Shown: positions 24,480 to 33,406, counted from the first letter of the stretch. The stretch is 36,019 bases of DNA from Methanosarcinales archaeon (GCA_030610815.1 JAUWRA010000005.1:1-36019), one strand, 5' to 3'. Made by a program: numbers and translations. Notes: generated by a model from the letters alone, not told the origin.

Positions 24480-24941
24480 TCATACGAACTCAATAGCCTC
24501 GGTTGGGCATGGGTCTATGCATGCCCTGCATAGTATCTTGTCCTTACCAAAACGCCTGCACTCCTTTACATTGGCAGCTTTTACCTTTCCGTTTTCGACT
24601 CTGAAAATGACCTTCTCATTTGTCGGACCAAAACCCCTGCCTGAACCATGAGGGTCATTGGCAACATTTACAGGACAAGCGACTACACAGTTACCACAGC
24701 CTGAGCAGAGTTCATCATGTATAATGAGCCCGGTCTCCTCTGCACCTTCCATTGGCTTTAATATAATTTCCAGTTTTTGCCTTGAGTCGATGTATTTATC
24801 CTCTTCCATTAGCGGCGGGCATTCGGTGTACTGTTTGGTGCGTGAAAGTAATGCCACGGCAAATGCCATGCAGGTGGATTCATTGCATTTCTTGCAATTG
24901 GTTTTTGGCAGTAATTGATATATTTCCATTGCACTTGTCAT
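24480..24941 (-). CDS. Iron-sulfur protein of the Fwd operon
   Basis: This ~153-aa protein combines an N-terminal (Fe-S) domain (LLPKTNCKKCNESTCMAFA, with a fourth Cys in TECPPL) with two ferredoxin motifs: CSGCGNCVVACPVN, and a split one ending CRACIDPCP. The N-terminal domain is the same kind as in corrinoid and CODH proteins. It most likely passes electrons to FwdB, being the first gene of the fwd set here with a stop right at the fwdB start. ATG 24941 (MTSAMEIYQ) is preferred over the upstream in-frame start at 24998 because the conserved part begins there; no good ribosome site is seen. Confidence 0.85.
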   Translation of the reverse strand: MTSAMEIYQLLPKTNCKKCNESTCMAFAVALLSRTKQYTECPPLMEEDKYIDSRQKLEIILKPMEGAEETGLIIHDELCSGCGNCVVACPVNVANDPHGSGRGFGPTNEKVIFRVENGKVKAANVKECRRFGKDKILCRACIDPCPTEAIEFV

Positions 24942-25055
24942 TTTGTAACCACGTAGTAGGGAAGTAACGAACCTCGTATAGCTGTCAATTGAATACAATT
25001 GTAGATAGTGCGGAATATAAATAAAAACTTCCTGTGGCCTGGAAAGCCAATGTTA

Positions 25056-25122
25056 AGAAAATGCTCACTTCGTTTGCATTTTCTAAGCCTACAGGAAAGT
25101 ATATACTTTACTATACGTTAAA
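25056..25122 (-). repeat. Dispersed 67-bp stem-loop element, copy 2
   Basis: This is the inverted copy of 17731-17797. AGAAAATGC..GCATTTTCT forms a 9-bp stem. It lies between the mtrH 3' end and the start of the fwd operon. Confidence 0.8.
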
Positions 25123-25154
25123 AAAGCATCCGAAGTAAAAAAAAGAAAACAAGA

Positions 25155-25178
25155 AACTGCTCACTTGCGTTTGCAGTT
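25155..25178 (-). terminator. Hairpin downstream of mtrH
   Basis: AACTGC (25155-25160) and GCAGTT (25173-25178) pair around TCACTTGCGTTT. The loop resembles that of the nearby 67-bp element (TCACTTCGTTT), with a different stem sequence. It probably helps define the end of the mtr transcript. Confidence 0.45.
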
Positions 25179-25180
25179 AC

Positions 25181-25217
25181 TTGAGTACACAATCTTATAG
25201 ATCATACACAAAAAGAA
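25181..25217 (+). repeat. Dispersed short repeat, copy 2 (GAGTACAYAATCTTATAGATC core)
   Basis: This matches 2761-2798 nearly base for base. It lies 18 nt beyond the mtrH stop. Confidence 0.6.
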
Positions 25218-25234
25218 AAAACAAACTGATGTTT

Positions 25235-26173
25235 TCACACCAGTTTATTGATCGGATGGTTCGGATCCATTATTTCTATGCCAAGATCTTTTGCAGTCTC
25301 TGCCAGCATGATATCCACTAAGGCAACTGCCGGGAATACTGACCTGACATTTTCAATAGGACCGTACAGCAGACAGTCTGCACCAACTACCTGACACACA
25401 AGGTTGGTTCCGATATCTGTGGGCATGTAGGCTTCCTTATGTTCCTTTTTGAACTTCTTAAGCCAATCCCATGCAGATGCCATGTTATGGAAACCGCCGC
25501 CTGTGGGAAGTCCCAGATGTCCCTTGACTGCCATGATAGACCGGACCGTTGCACCAGCACCTGCACCGGGTGGCATAGCTGCCACATCGACAATTGGTCT
25601 GGTTATTCCACAGTCCTTGGCAACTTCAAGCATACCTTTCGCCTGGCCAGTACCGCCAATCTCAAGGATGTCCATCTTGCCTTTCACTGAAGGGTCTGTA
25701 GCATTGAATGCCAGTACTATGGCTGCATCCAGATCGCTTTCCGTGACTGCTGCAATCTCTTCTTCATTGATACTGGCATTGATAGAGTTGTGTATGGCCC
25801 TATCTGCCACGCCAATCTCAGTACAATACTTTGCTGCTGCAGCTCTCACATCACCGGCTGAAGAGTCTATCAGGAATGCAGTTTTATCATCTATTTCGAC
25901 AAACCAGTCTATAAAATTTATTATAGCTTCTGATGTTTCACCCACGATCTGGTTAATATAGGGAACACCTGTTATGTCTCCCATCTCTTGTTGTATGTGC
26001 CACAGATCATCTGCCTGATCTTTGTTAAATATACCTTTATCTTCGTCAGTCACAATTTTGTGCTTGCCGTAGAACATAGTACTGATCAGGACAGTGGGAT
26101 ACTGTCCAGGCTGCCCTCCCATCTTTACGCCGCCAAATTCGAAAACTTCCTGTTCTTTATCAAACCTAAACAT
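25235..26173 (-). CDS. mtrH: Methyl-H4MPT:CoM methyltransferase subunit H
   Basis: This 312-aa TIM-barrel subunit transfers the methyl group from methyl-tetrahydromethanopterin to the corrinoid on MtrA. It begins MFRFDKEQEVFEFGGVKMGG, as in the family, and shows GTGQAKGMLEVAKDCGITRP and the conserved pterin-binding surface. It is soluble, attached to the membrane complex. GAGGTGAT 7 nt before the ATG is a near-perfect ribosome site. It is the last gene of the mtr operon and is followed by the hairpin and repeats described separately. Confidence 0.97.
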   Translation of the reverse strand: MFRFDKEQEVFEFGGVKMGGQPGQYPTVLISTMFYGKHKIVTDEDKGIFNKDQADDLWHIQQEMGDITGVPYINQIVGETSEAIINFIDWFVEIDDKTAFLIDSSAGDVRAAAAKYCTEIGVADRAIHNSINASINEEEIAAVTESDLDAAIVLAFNATDPSVKGKMDILEIGGTGQAKGMLEVAKDCGITRPIVDVAAMPPGAGAGATVRSIMAVKGHLGLPTGGGFHNMASAWDWLKKFKKEHKEAYMPTDIGTNLVCQVVGADCLLYGPIENVRSVFPAVALVDIMLAETAKDLGIEIMDPNHPINKLV

Positions 26174-26188
26174 TTATTATCACCTCTT

Positions 26189-26485
26189 TCACTTAAACAG
26201 AATTCTTATTACTGCATCCAAAAGGGATTCATTTACCTCTAATGGAATCGGATTTATTGGGGATAATCCCAATGTTGTTACTATCAACAGATACATCACC
26301 ATTATCATCAGGCCGACACAAATGCCATATAGTATTCCGATATCCCTGCCAAGGCGTTTACCTATTCTCTGCTGGATCTCGCTGTGAGTGAATTCGATCT
26401 TCTCATCAATGTGGTCCAGTTTCTTGATAACCTCCTGGTAGTCAGCCGGGTCAACGATTATCTCCGGAATTGTATTTTCAGCCAT
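26189..26485 (-). CDS. mtrG: Methyl-H4MPT:CoM methyltransferase subunit G
   Basis: This 98-aa subunit has an N-terminal cytosolic helix region (DYQEVIKKLDHIDEKIEF) and one membrane span near residues 55-76 (ILYGICVGLMIMVMYLLIV). It is a structural part of the Na+-pumping complex. A GGGAGG ribosome site precedes ATG 26485. The C-terminus (PLEVNESLLDAVIRILFK) extends slightly past the span. Confidence 0.93.
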   Translation of the reverse strand: MAENTIPEIIVDPADYQEVIKKLDHIDEKIEFTHSEIQQRIGKRLGRDIGILYGICVGLMIMVMYLLIVTTLGLSPINPIPLEVNESLLDAVIRILFK

Positions 26486-26489
26486 TTTA

Positions 26490-26723
26490 TTAACCTCCCT
26501 TCACGATAATGGGCAGTCCGATCATAATGACCGCTAATACGAATCCGTACACAAGTCCTTTGAAACCTCTGGAGACTCCTGAATCAAGTTTTTGGTTTCT
26601 GGCAATAAGCTGTCCCCTGTACCTGATATCCTCAAGAAGTTTATCGAAAATCACAGCTCCGGGTGGGGTAACAACCATAGGAACTCCTTTGCCGTAAACA
26701 TATTCATCGGTTTCTTCAGCCAT
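26490..26723 (-). CDS. mtrF: Methyl-H4MPT:CoM methyltransferase subunit F
   Basis: This 77-aa protein has a short cytosolic domain ([20 protein letters not shown]) and one C-terminal membrane span ([18 protein letters not shown]). It resembles the C-terminal end of MtrA, from which it is thought to derive. The start is ATG 26723, because GGAGGTG sits just upstream; an in-frame GTG at 26732 is less likely. The gene start overlaps the mtrA stop region. Confidence 0.93.
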   Translation of the reverse strand: MAEETDEYVYGKGVPMVVTPPGAVIFDKLLEDIRYRGQLIARNQKLDSGVSRGFKGLVYGFVLAVIMIGLPIIVKGG

Positions 26724-26724
26724 G

Positions 26725-27450
26725 TTATACACCTCCCATGATCAGTAATCCAAGAAGTCCAAGTGTCAGGGTAAGCCCCATCATAACACCTTCGATCTTT
26801 CCTGAATAAACACCTGATGCAAACTTGTTCATGTTACCTATATCTATAGTTTGGGCCTGGATATTCCGGATCCTCGATTGGATCAGTGCTACTTCGGCAG
26901 CCATAGGCCTGATACCCTCAAATTCTTCTTCGCCCTCACCATCTTCCGATACCTCTATGATCATTGCTTCAGCATCAAACGCTCCGGGATCACGGCCTGC
27001 CAGTTCTTTGATCTTTGCAGTTATCTGTCCCTGGTCTTCCGTGCCTATCATGTCAATACATTCAACCTGTTCCTGCAATCTGGCAATGGATTCCTCGGTC
27101 AGGTTCTCGATGTAGGGAATGGCTCCTACTGCACCGACAATCCTGTTCTCCTTGGTACCATTGGCATGGAATTGCATAATGGCATCCCCGGTCAGGTGAC
27201 CTTTAACCTCAGAACCGGTGACCAGGAGGAACCTGATGTTCGGGTTAGAGATGATATTGGCCACAAGCTTTTCGATACCGATATTCTCGGTCTTACAGGG
27301 ACCTGTGATAGATGCACCTGCCTCAAGATGTGGTGCTCCAGGGAGATGGGATCCTAATGTGGCAACAGCAACAGGGTTATTCACATCACCTATCTCATAC
27401 TCACCTTTCAGGACAGGCCATCCAACTGCCGTTTCTCTTTTATCAGCCAT
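26725..27450 (-). CDS. mtrA: Methyl-H4MPT:CoM methyltransferase subunit A (corrinoid)
   Basis: This 241-aa corrinoid subunit carries the methyl group between MtrH and MtrE. His85 in [12 protein letters not shown] corresponds to the axial ligand (His84 in Methanothermobacter). The N-terminal soluble domain (~170 residues) is followed by a linker and a C-terminal membrane anchor ([18 protein letters not shown]). ATG 27450 directly follows the mtrB stop; AGGAGG inside the end of mtrB is the ribosome site. Confidence 0.97.
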   Translation of the reverse strand: MADKRETAVGWPVLKGEYEIGDVNNPVAVATLGSHLPGAPHLEAGASITGPCKTENIGIEKLVANIISNPNIRFLLVTGSEVKGHLTGDAIMQFHANGTKENRIVGAVGAIPYIENLTEESIARLQEQVECIDMIGTEDQGQITAKIKELAGRDPGAFDAEAMIIEVSEDGEGEEEFEGIRPMAAEVALIQSRIRNIQAQTIDIGNMNKFASGVYSGKIEGVMMGLTLTLGLLGLLIMGGV

Positions 27451-27762
27451 TTACAAGCCTCCTATCTTCATTAATACGGTAAACAGGAACATCAATATAA
27501 GACCTCCTATAAAACCGTAAAATATATTTGTCCAGACACCTGCAGTAACGGCTGCTTTTTCACGACCCGGGAAGGAAGCAAGTAGTGGATGATCCGGACC
27601 AAGTGAGTACATCATATCATCTACTATTTTATCCAGTTCTTCCACTAGTGTTGAAATATGGTCAAGGGAGTATTCCAGCACATCATCCTTTTCCTCTGCC
27701 AGGATTCCCGACATGGGTTCCAGGATCAGGTGGAGTTCGGGTGCAATTCTTATGTGGCTCAT
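27451..27762 (-). CDS. mtrB: Methyl-H4MPT:CoM methyltransferase subunit B
   Basis: This 103-aa protein has a cytosolic N-terminus (HIRIAPELHLILEPMSGILA) and one membrane span at the C-terminus (IFYGFIGGLILMFLFTVLM). It belongs to the peripheral helical bundle of the complex. The start ATG overlaps the mtrC stop (ATGA), indicating coupled translation. Confidence 0.94.
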   Translation of the reverse strand: MSHIRIAPELHLILEPMSGILAEEKDDVLEYSLDHISTLVEELDKIVDDMMYSLGPDHPLLASFPGREKAAVTAGVWTNIFYGFIGGLILMFLFTVLMKIGGL

Positions 27763-28598
27763 TCTAATTCCTCCGCTGATGGCAGTAAACCTGTACCAAC
27801 GACCTTATATGCTTCACGGTGGACAGATTTCATGAATTTATTGAAGTATACCAGGAATATGAGCAGACCTACTAACATGGTCAGTGCTGCCGAAACCGCA
27901 TCGATAGCGGTTAATGAGGCAAAACCTGCAATTACCATAATAATGGCTGCTTTTTCAACGGCCACGTACAATGTCCTGTATTGTGATTCATCGGGTCCGA
28001 GGTTTGCATTGAATGGATGAAGTATAGTCATTGCACCGCCAATAAAGACTAGGGCAATGTATCCTGTACTTACCACACTCGGGAGTATGGCATCATTGAA
28101 AGCAAAACTTCCGGCGATAGAGGCACTAAGACCCATCATCACCAGGCATCCTGCACCTGCGATCTCGATCATGGATTTCTCCATAATAGGGATGTTCATA
28201 TTCAGGATCTTGTTCGATAATAAACCAATTACCAATCCGATCAAGGCTGCCACAATAAAAGATATTACCGGGCCTAATATAGCGGGAATTTGCAATATAC
28301 CTGTTTCGGGCAGGATCAATCCGAATATGGCTGCTACAATACCCATACCCAGAGCCACCATACCAATGGAAGGCACACCTGTACCAAGACCATAACTACA
28401 TACCCTGCGTACCGCATCAGCACCCCATACTACAGCGAATATGGAACCGATACCGCCCATAACAGAGAATATTGTGGTATTGAATGTCTGGTTCAGCATT
28501 GTTAAGTATATTCCTGCAAGTCCGCCGATCACACCGATCGCGATTACTTTATTTGGGGGCAGACCACCACTTGCCGGTCCTCCTTCTACAGCTGACAT
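27759..28598 (-). CDS. mtrC: Methyl-H4MPT:CoM methyltransferase subunit C
   Basis: This 279-aa polytopic membrane protein has about seven or eight spans. With MtrD and MtrE it forms the membrane core that couples methyl transfer to Na+ movement. Gly-rich spans such as GGLAGIYLTML and VSFIVAALIGLVIGLL are visible. The ATG overlaps the mtrD stop (TAATG). Confidence 0.95.
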   Translation of the reverse strand: MSAVEGGPASGGLPPNKVIAIGVIGGLAGIYLTMLNQTFNTTIFSVMGGIGSIFAVVWGADAVRRVCSYGLGTGVPSIGMVALGMGIVAAIFGLILPETGILQIPAILGPVISFIVAALIGLVIGLLSNKILNMNIPIMEKSMIEIAGAGCLVMMGLSASIAGSFAFNDAILPSVVSTGYIALVFIGGAMTILHPFNANLGPDESQYRTLYVAVEKAAIIMVIAGFASLTAIDAVSAALTMLVGLLIFLVYFNKFMKSVHREAYKVVGTGLLPSAEELE

Positions 28599-29320
28599 TA
28601 ACTAACACCTCCCATAATAGGTACGGCAATGATTGCACATAGAAGTGAAGCGACCAGGCATGATATGATAGCCTTTGGTACCCTCTTGAACTTGGGGTCA
28701 TGGAATCCTTCGATAGTGCCCCCGATATTATACGAGGCCAGCACCGCGTTCACATAGAACACACCAGTGGCAAATATTCCTGCAAGAGCGACTATGGCCG
28801 GATCAGATGGAGCGTTTCCTATCTGCATTAACTGCACATAGACCAATGAACCGCCCATTCCTCCGAACAGAGCGCCAATAGTACCGCTTACAAAACTGAC
28901 AGTCGGGACGCCGTGGCCTTCAGTACCTTTCGAAACATAGATATCCTGTCTATCTCCTGTTATTGGGTCAACATCGACCTTTGCAGATACCGGGGGAACA
29001 CCCACACAGTATACATATACTAACTGCCCGATGAACATTGTCACCGTGATCATGATCATAGCACCCACGGCACCAGAGGCCAGCACAAGTATGAAATCCG
29101 ATGTAGTAAAACTACCTGAGGTTGCAAGGAAATTATACATAAATCCTGCACTGATCAGGCCGGTAAGTCCCGCACCTGCAGCCAGCTGCACTGTACCTGT
29201 ACCCACACCTGTTGCCTGGGCCATTGCAGCCGGTGCACCACCTACTGGAATAAAGTGGACACCTAAGCCGATAAGCACTCCGCCCAGAGTTATAAGGGCA
29301 ATAGAAATTAGATCAATCAT
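28598..29320 (-). CDS. mtrD: Methyl-H4MPT:CoM methyltransferase subunit D
   Basis: This 240-aa membrane protein has about six spans (for example GGVLIGLGVHFIPVGG, AVGAMIMITVTMFIGQLVYV). It is a core subunit of the Na+ channel part of Mtr. A soluble loop (VDVDPITGDRQDIYVSKGTE) lies between spans, as in the family. The start overlaps the mtrE stop (ATGA). Confidence 0.95.
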   Translation of the reverse strand: MIDLISIALITLGGVLIGLGVHFIPVGGAPAAMAQATGVGTGTVQLAAGAGLTGLISAGFMYNFLATSGSFTTSDFILVLASGAVGAMIMITVTMFIGQLVYVYCVGVPPVSAKVDVDPITGDRQDIYVSKGTEGHGVPTVSFVSGTIGALFGGMGGSLVYVQLMQIGNAPSDPAIVALAGIFATGVFYVNAVLASYNIGGTIEGFHDPKFKRVPKAIISCLVASLLCAIIAVPIMGGVS

Positions 29321-30210
29321 GCTGTTTCAGCACCTCCATCTTCATCCTTGAACGGTCCGTAAGCCTTCCTGCCCTGAACCTCGACCAACCTGTTTGCAAG
29401 TATAAGTATCAAGACAATTATCAGGCCGGCAATTACTGCATTCACCCCACTAAATACTGTGGATCTCCAGTTATCAAAGAACACTGTAAAGCCAAGGGCG
29501 AGCCCGGTAACGGGTCCTCCGAACTTTGCGCAGGCCCACACATTATCAATACCATTCCTCAGACCTGATTCGGCCTTTCTCACAATATTCCCTGAGTATG
29601 CTGCATTCAATCCACAGCCGAACGGCTGGTTCTGGAACTCTCGCTCAGCACCATAATGAACGTCACCTGTAGACGACCCTATAGCTCCTGCGGTTATTCC
29701 CCAGAGGAACGCCAGTAATGGCAACGGGAATGGGTGTGACAGTACATGGTCCATGATATAAGAAAAACTAATAATACAAAATACTGCAATAAACCCATGT
29801 GCAATTATGGAAGGCACATGACCGATAACCATGTCCATATAAATTGGTTGTTTGAATCGTTTCTGACTTGCTGTACGTCCCATATGGGCGGTCACTGAGA
29901 ATAGGCCAAGCAATATTGCACCAGCAAGAGAGCCGATGGCAATTGCGAAAATCACTGACATATTCTGTGCCAGCAATACACTGGCCACTGTTGCTCCGGT
30001 CGCACACCATAGCCCGTAAGCCGGTGGTTCCCCGGAAATAGCTTTGTTAAATATCCTATGTGGAAAATCCATTTGGGCGGCAAGCTGCACCTGTGAGTTA
30101 GGATTGCTCTGAGAACCGACGTCTGATTCCAAATCTTCAGCAGCACCGGCAATCGTTGCAAGAGCACCCATCAGCGCAACAATACCTAGACCCGTAATTG
30201 GATCAATCAT
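29317..30210 (-). CDS. mtrE: Methyl-H4MPT:CoM methyltransferase subunit E
   Basis: This 297-aa membrane subunit catalyses methyl transfer from the corrinoid to coenzyme M and contributes to Na+ translocation. About six spans and the conserved cytosolic segment GDVHYGAEREFQNQPFGCGL (including the zinc-site region) are visible. GGAGGATG before ATG 30210 is a strong ribosome site. It is the first gene of the operon, with a ~115-nt leader if the TATA box at 30348 is used. Confidence 0.96.
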   Translation of the reverse strand: MIDPITGLGIVALMGALATIAGAAEDLESDVGSQSNPNSQVQLAAQMDFPHRIFNKAISGEPPAYGLWCATGATVASVLLAQNMSVIFAIAIGSLAGAILLGLFSVTAHMGRTASQKRFKQPIYMDMVIGHVPSIIAHGFIAVFCIISFSYIMDHVLSHPFPLPLLAFLWGITAGAIGSSTGDVHYGAEREFQNQPFGCGLNAAYSGNIVRKAESGLRNGIDNVWACAKFGGPVTGLALGFTVFFDNWRSTVFSGVNAVIAGLIIVLILILANRLVEVQGRKAYGPFKDEDGGAETA

Positions 30211-30507
30211 TTATTTTCATCCTCCTGTACTTTTTATAATCATTACTGATGAAATCAAATTATACATAATAAATAACTTGATTACACTAACAGTCTTATC
30301 CAAAAACTAGCACTTTGACTAGCTTATATTGGATTACCAGAAACCCCATATAAATGTTTCTAAATTAATATGCAGTGAACTAGTTAAGGGTATAGGATTG
30401 CATTAATTTGACTAATTGGCATTTAAAAAATAAAATGGATTATTAGCAGATGTCCTTGATATAAAATTGGAAAAGATCACATGGCATCTGCCAGGTTGAT
30501 AGGTCGG
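30211..30507. other. Intergenic region holding the mtr promoter and leader
   Basis: There is no gene in these ~297 nt. It lies upstream of mtrE and downstream of ahcY, both on the minus strand. It contains a good TATA box and a direct pair of CTAG-containing motifs near 30308 and 30319 (ACTAG-CACTTTG-ACTAG) inside the expected mtr leader. Confidence 0.5.
30348..30356 (-). promoter_or_regulatory. TATA box of the mtr operon
   Basis: On the minus strand ATTTATATG lies in an otherwise fitting BRE/TATA context about 140 nt before mtrE. A start near 30325 would give a leader of roughly 115 nt, long for an archaeal message. Confidence 0.5.
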
Positions 30508-31740
30508 TTATGTGCCTGTTTCCCACCCTTCCATATATTCGAATTGATGGGGTTTTATCTTGTCTATAGTTATCCCCATAGCCTCAAGTTTCAAACCTGC
30601 CACCTTCATGTCGATATGTTGTGGCACAGGATGAACCCCGGGTGTAAGCTTGTGAGTAGCTATATGTTCCACGCACATAGCCTGGTTGGCAAAGCTCATG
30701 TCCATGACCTCGGCAGGGTGCCCGTCCGCAGCAGCAAGATTAACCAGCCTACCGTCTGCCAGTACATTGATGCGACGCCCGTCAATGTTGTATTCCATGA
30801 TGTTGTTGCGTGCTTTTTTTGTTGATGTTGCCATGGCCTTTAACTCATCGAGGTTGATCTCCACATTGAAATGACCGGCATTGGCAAGTATTGCCCCGTC
30901 TTTCATCACCTCGAAGTGTTCCCTGGTAAGTATATCCACATTACCGGTAGTGGTGACAAATATCTCACCAATGGCTGCTGCTTCGATCATTGGCATTACC
31001 CTGTAACCATCCATCCTGGCCTCCAGTGCACGTATCGGATCTATCTCGGTCACAATGACATTAGCTCCCAGACCCACTGCCCTCATTGCTGTTCCCCGAC
31101 CACACCATCCATATCCTGCTATGACCACGTTCTTACCAGCGATCAAAAGATTGGTGGTGCGTATAATACCATCCCAGCTTGACTGACCGGTCCCATAGCG
31201 GTTATCGAACAGGAACTTGGTCAAGGCATCATTTACGGCTATCACCGGTATCTTCAGTGCCCCGTCCCGTTCCATGGACTTGAGCCTGTGCACACCGGTA
31301 GTGGTCTCTTCACATGCACCCAGGATATCTGGCATCATGTCCTGTCTTTCTGTGTGAAGCTTAAAGATCAAGTCGCCGCCATCATCTATGGTAATATCAG
31401 GCTTGTGGTCAAGTACCGCATCAATGGCAGTATAATATTCATCATTGGAACAGGCATGGATAGCATAGCACCTGATATTCTTCCTTGTATCAAGGGCCTG
31501 TGCCACATCATCCTGTGTGCTTAAAGGGTTACAACCGCAAATTGCCACTTGTGCACCCCCGGCTGCCAGGGTTTCCACCAGCACCGCTGTCTTTGCCTCA
31601 ACGTGCAGTGCCATTCCCACGGTGTGGCCGACAAGAGGCTGTCCTGTTATGAATTCTTCCCTGACATGGGCCAAAACCGGCATATGGTTCCTTGCCCATT
31701 CAATCTTCATGTTACCTGATTCGATCATATCTTCTGTCAT
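30508..31740 (-). CDS. ahcY: S-adenosylhomocysteine hydrolase
   Basis: This 410-aa NAD-dependent enzyme cleaves S-adenosylhomocysteine to adenosine and homocysteine. The NAD-binding motif GYGWCGRGTAMRAVGLGANV and the substrate region CNPLSTQDDVAQAL are present; KTAVLVETLAAGGAQVA is typical. Archaeal enzymes lack part of the insert of the eukaryotic form, and the length fits. It follows dadD by 43 nt in the same direction; a deaminase acting on the product adenosine or its precursors would pull the reaction forward. Confidence 0.96.
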   Translation of the reverse strand: MTEDMIESGNMKIEWARNHMPVLAHVREEFITGQPLVGHTVGMALHVEAKTAVLVETLAAGGAQVAICGCNPLSTQDDVAQALDTRKNIRCYAIHACSNDEYYTAIDAVLDHKPDITIDDGGDLIFKLHTERQDMMPDILGACEETTTGVHRLKSMERDGALKIPVIAVNDALTKFLFDNRYGTGQSSWDGIIRTTNLLIAGKNVVIAGYGWCGRGTAMRAVGLGANVIVTEIDPIRALEARMDGYRVMPMIEAAAIGEIFVTTTGNVDILTREHFEVMKDGAILANAGHFNVEINLDELKAMATSTKKARNNIMEYNIDGRRINVLADGRLVNLAAADGHPAEVMDMSFANQAMCVEHIATHKLTPGVHPVPQHIDMKVAGLKLEAMGITIDKIKPHQFEYMEGWETGT

Positions 31741-31783
31741 TCAATTAACTCCGTAAATAGAAATATCACTCAACTTTAAAATA

Positions 31784-33076
31784 TCATTTAACTTTAGCTT
31801 TATCAGCAAGTCTCCTTGCCGCAATGGAAGCTTGCTCTATTACCTTTTCCTGGTCAATTGACAGGACTATACCATCTTCCATCAACACCTGTCCGTTTAC
31901 GATGGTGGTCTTCACATCCGAACCCCTTGCAGCATATATTAGATGCGATATTGGTTCATGGACCGGGGTTAAGCCTGGTGTGTGCATATCTACCAATATA
32001 ATATCTGCTGCCATACCCTGCCTTAATATCCCGGCAGGAATGCCCAGTGCCTTTGCACCATTGGACGTACCCATCTTCAATACCTCTCCTGTTGGCATGG
32101 CAGTTGGGTCCATTGTATTTACCTTATGCAGCAAGGCTGCAGTCTTCATCTCGCCGAACATGTCCAGGCTGTTATTAGAGGCACATCCGTCCGTACCCAG
32201 TGCAACATTCACGCCCCTGCTTAACAGTTCAGGTACCGGCGCGATCCCTGATGCCAGCTTCATATTGCTTACAGGACAGTGCACCGCATTGACATTCTTT
32301 TCTGCCATGATATCCATATCTCCTGAAGATAGCCATATACAATGGGCAGCAAGCACATCAGTTCCCAAGAATCCGATCTCGTCCAGCATGTTCACGCTGC
32401 ACATTCCATATTGTTCCTTCATCTGGTTCAGTTCGGCCTCGGTCTCCAGCATATGTATATGGATGCGGGCATTATCTTCAACTGCCTGCTCCTTGACCTT
32501 TGACAGGAACTCCCGGCTGCAGGTATTGGGTGCATGGGGCCCGTACATAGTAGTAATTCTACCATCAGCGGCATTGTTCCATTGTCTCACAAACCTACCC
32601 CCTTCCTGTAATTCGGTCTTAGCCTTAGCTTCATCGAACAGTTCTATCATACCATAAGATAAGGATGCACGTATGCCTGATCCATCCACTGCCCTGGCCG
32701 CATGATCCATGTGAAAATACATATCAGCAAAGGCTGTAGTACCTGAGCGTATCATTTCCAGGCATGCCAGCATTGTTCCGGTATACACATCATTATCCGT
32801 AAGATGAGCCTCTACCGGCCAGATATGTTCTTCCAGCCACTGTTGCAGAGGCATATCATCCGCATAGCCCCTGAATAGTGTCATTGCAGCATGGGTGTGG
32901 GCATTTACCAACCCCGGCATAACAGCACAGCCCTTTGCACTTATGACCTGGTCCGCTTTTTGCTCTTCGCGGCCCACATAGGCTATCCTGTCATCCTCTA
33001 TAAGAACATGCCCTCCCTCGATCGGCGGGCCGTCCATAGTAATTACATAACCGTCCTTGATGAGTATTCGAGACAT
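31784..33076 (-). CDS. dadD: 5'-deoxyadenosine / S-adenosylhomocysteine deaminase (DadD-type)
   Basis: This 430-aa amidohydrolase has metal ligands in VNAHTHAAMTLFRG and the later His and Asp in AAHCIWLS and GTDGCASNNSLDMF. The methanogen family (MJ1541 type) deaminates 5'-deoxyadenosine, S-adenosylhomocysteine and methylthioadenosine, recycling products of radical-SAM and methyl-transfer reactions. It is next to ahcY, which supports a SAM-salvage role. The exact substrate preference cannot be read from sequence. Confidence 0.92.
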   Translation of the reverse strand: MSRILIKDGYVITMDGPPIEGGHVLIEDDRIAYVGREEQKADQVISAKGCAVMPGLVNAHTHAAMTLFRGYADDMPLQQWLEEHIWPVEAHLTDNDVYTGTMLACLEMIRSGTTAFADMYFHMDHAARAVDGSGIRASLSYGMIELFDEAKAKTELQEGGRFVRQWNNAADGRITTMYGPHAPNTCSREFLSKVKEQAVEDNARIHIHMLETEAELNQMKEQYGMCSVNMLDEIGFLGTDVLAAHCIWLSSGDMDIMAEKNVNAVHCPVSNMKLASGIAPVPELLSRGVNVALGTDGCASNNSLDMFGEMKTAALLHKVNTMDPTAMPTGEVLKMGTSNGAKALGIPAGILRQGMAADIILVDMHTPGLTPVHEPISHLIYAARGSDVKTTIVNGQVLMEDGIVLSIDQEKVIEQASIAARRLADKAKVK

Positions 33077-33146
33077 ATAATCCGTGTTACTGTTTCAATA
33101 TTCTATAAGGTTTACCGTAGGATGATCACAATAAAAAAAACACGTA

Positions 33147-33218
33147 TGCGCCGATCGGGATTCGAACCCGAGTTCATGGCTTGGCAAGCCACGGTGATAA
33201 CCACTACACTATCGGCGC
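33147..33218 (-). tRNA. tRNA-Gly(GCC)
   Basis: The 72-nt minus-strand sequence folds as a full cloverleaf: acceptor GCGCCGA/TCGGCGC with discriminator A at 33147, T-arm loop TTCGAAT, and anticodon stem GTGGC/GCCAT with loop TTGCCAA (anticodon GCC, on plus-strand 33183-33185). No intron, and the 3' CCA is not encoded. Confidence 0.97.
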
Positions 33219-33250
33219 ACAGTGGAATCAGAGGAATCCACATACGAGAA

Positions 33251-33260
33251 TATAGTATAT
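33251..33260 (-). promoter_or_regulatory. TATA box of tRNA-Gly
   Basis: On the minus strand ATATACTATA lies ~33-42 nt upstream of the tRNA 5' end, the expected distance. It is close to palindromic and might also serve the divergent transporter gene. Confidence 0.5.
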
Positions 33261-33406
33261 AGGTTTTTGGTTTGAAAAATCACACAATTATATCTGCACC
33301 ACAGGACAACTGATTGCAGTACAGGACAAACGATGCTGCAATGCAGGACAACGAATGCATTTGGCTGCATATCTTGAAATATATCCCCTCCCATTTACAC
33401 CCTGAT

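Noticed and set aside
33147-33218. tRNA-Gly as an integration (att) site
   Set aside because: No integrase, no partial tRNA copy and no AT-rich island next to it; the flanking genes look like core genes.
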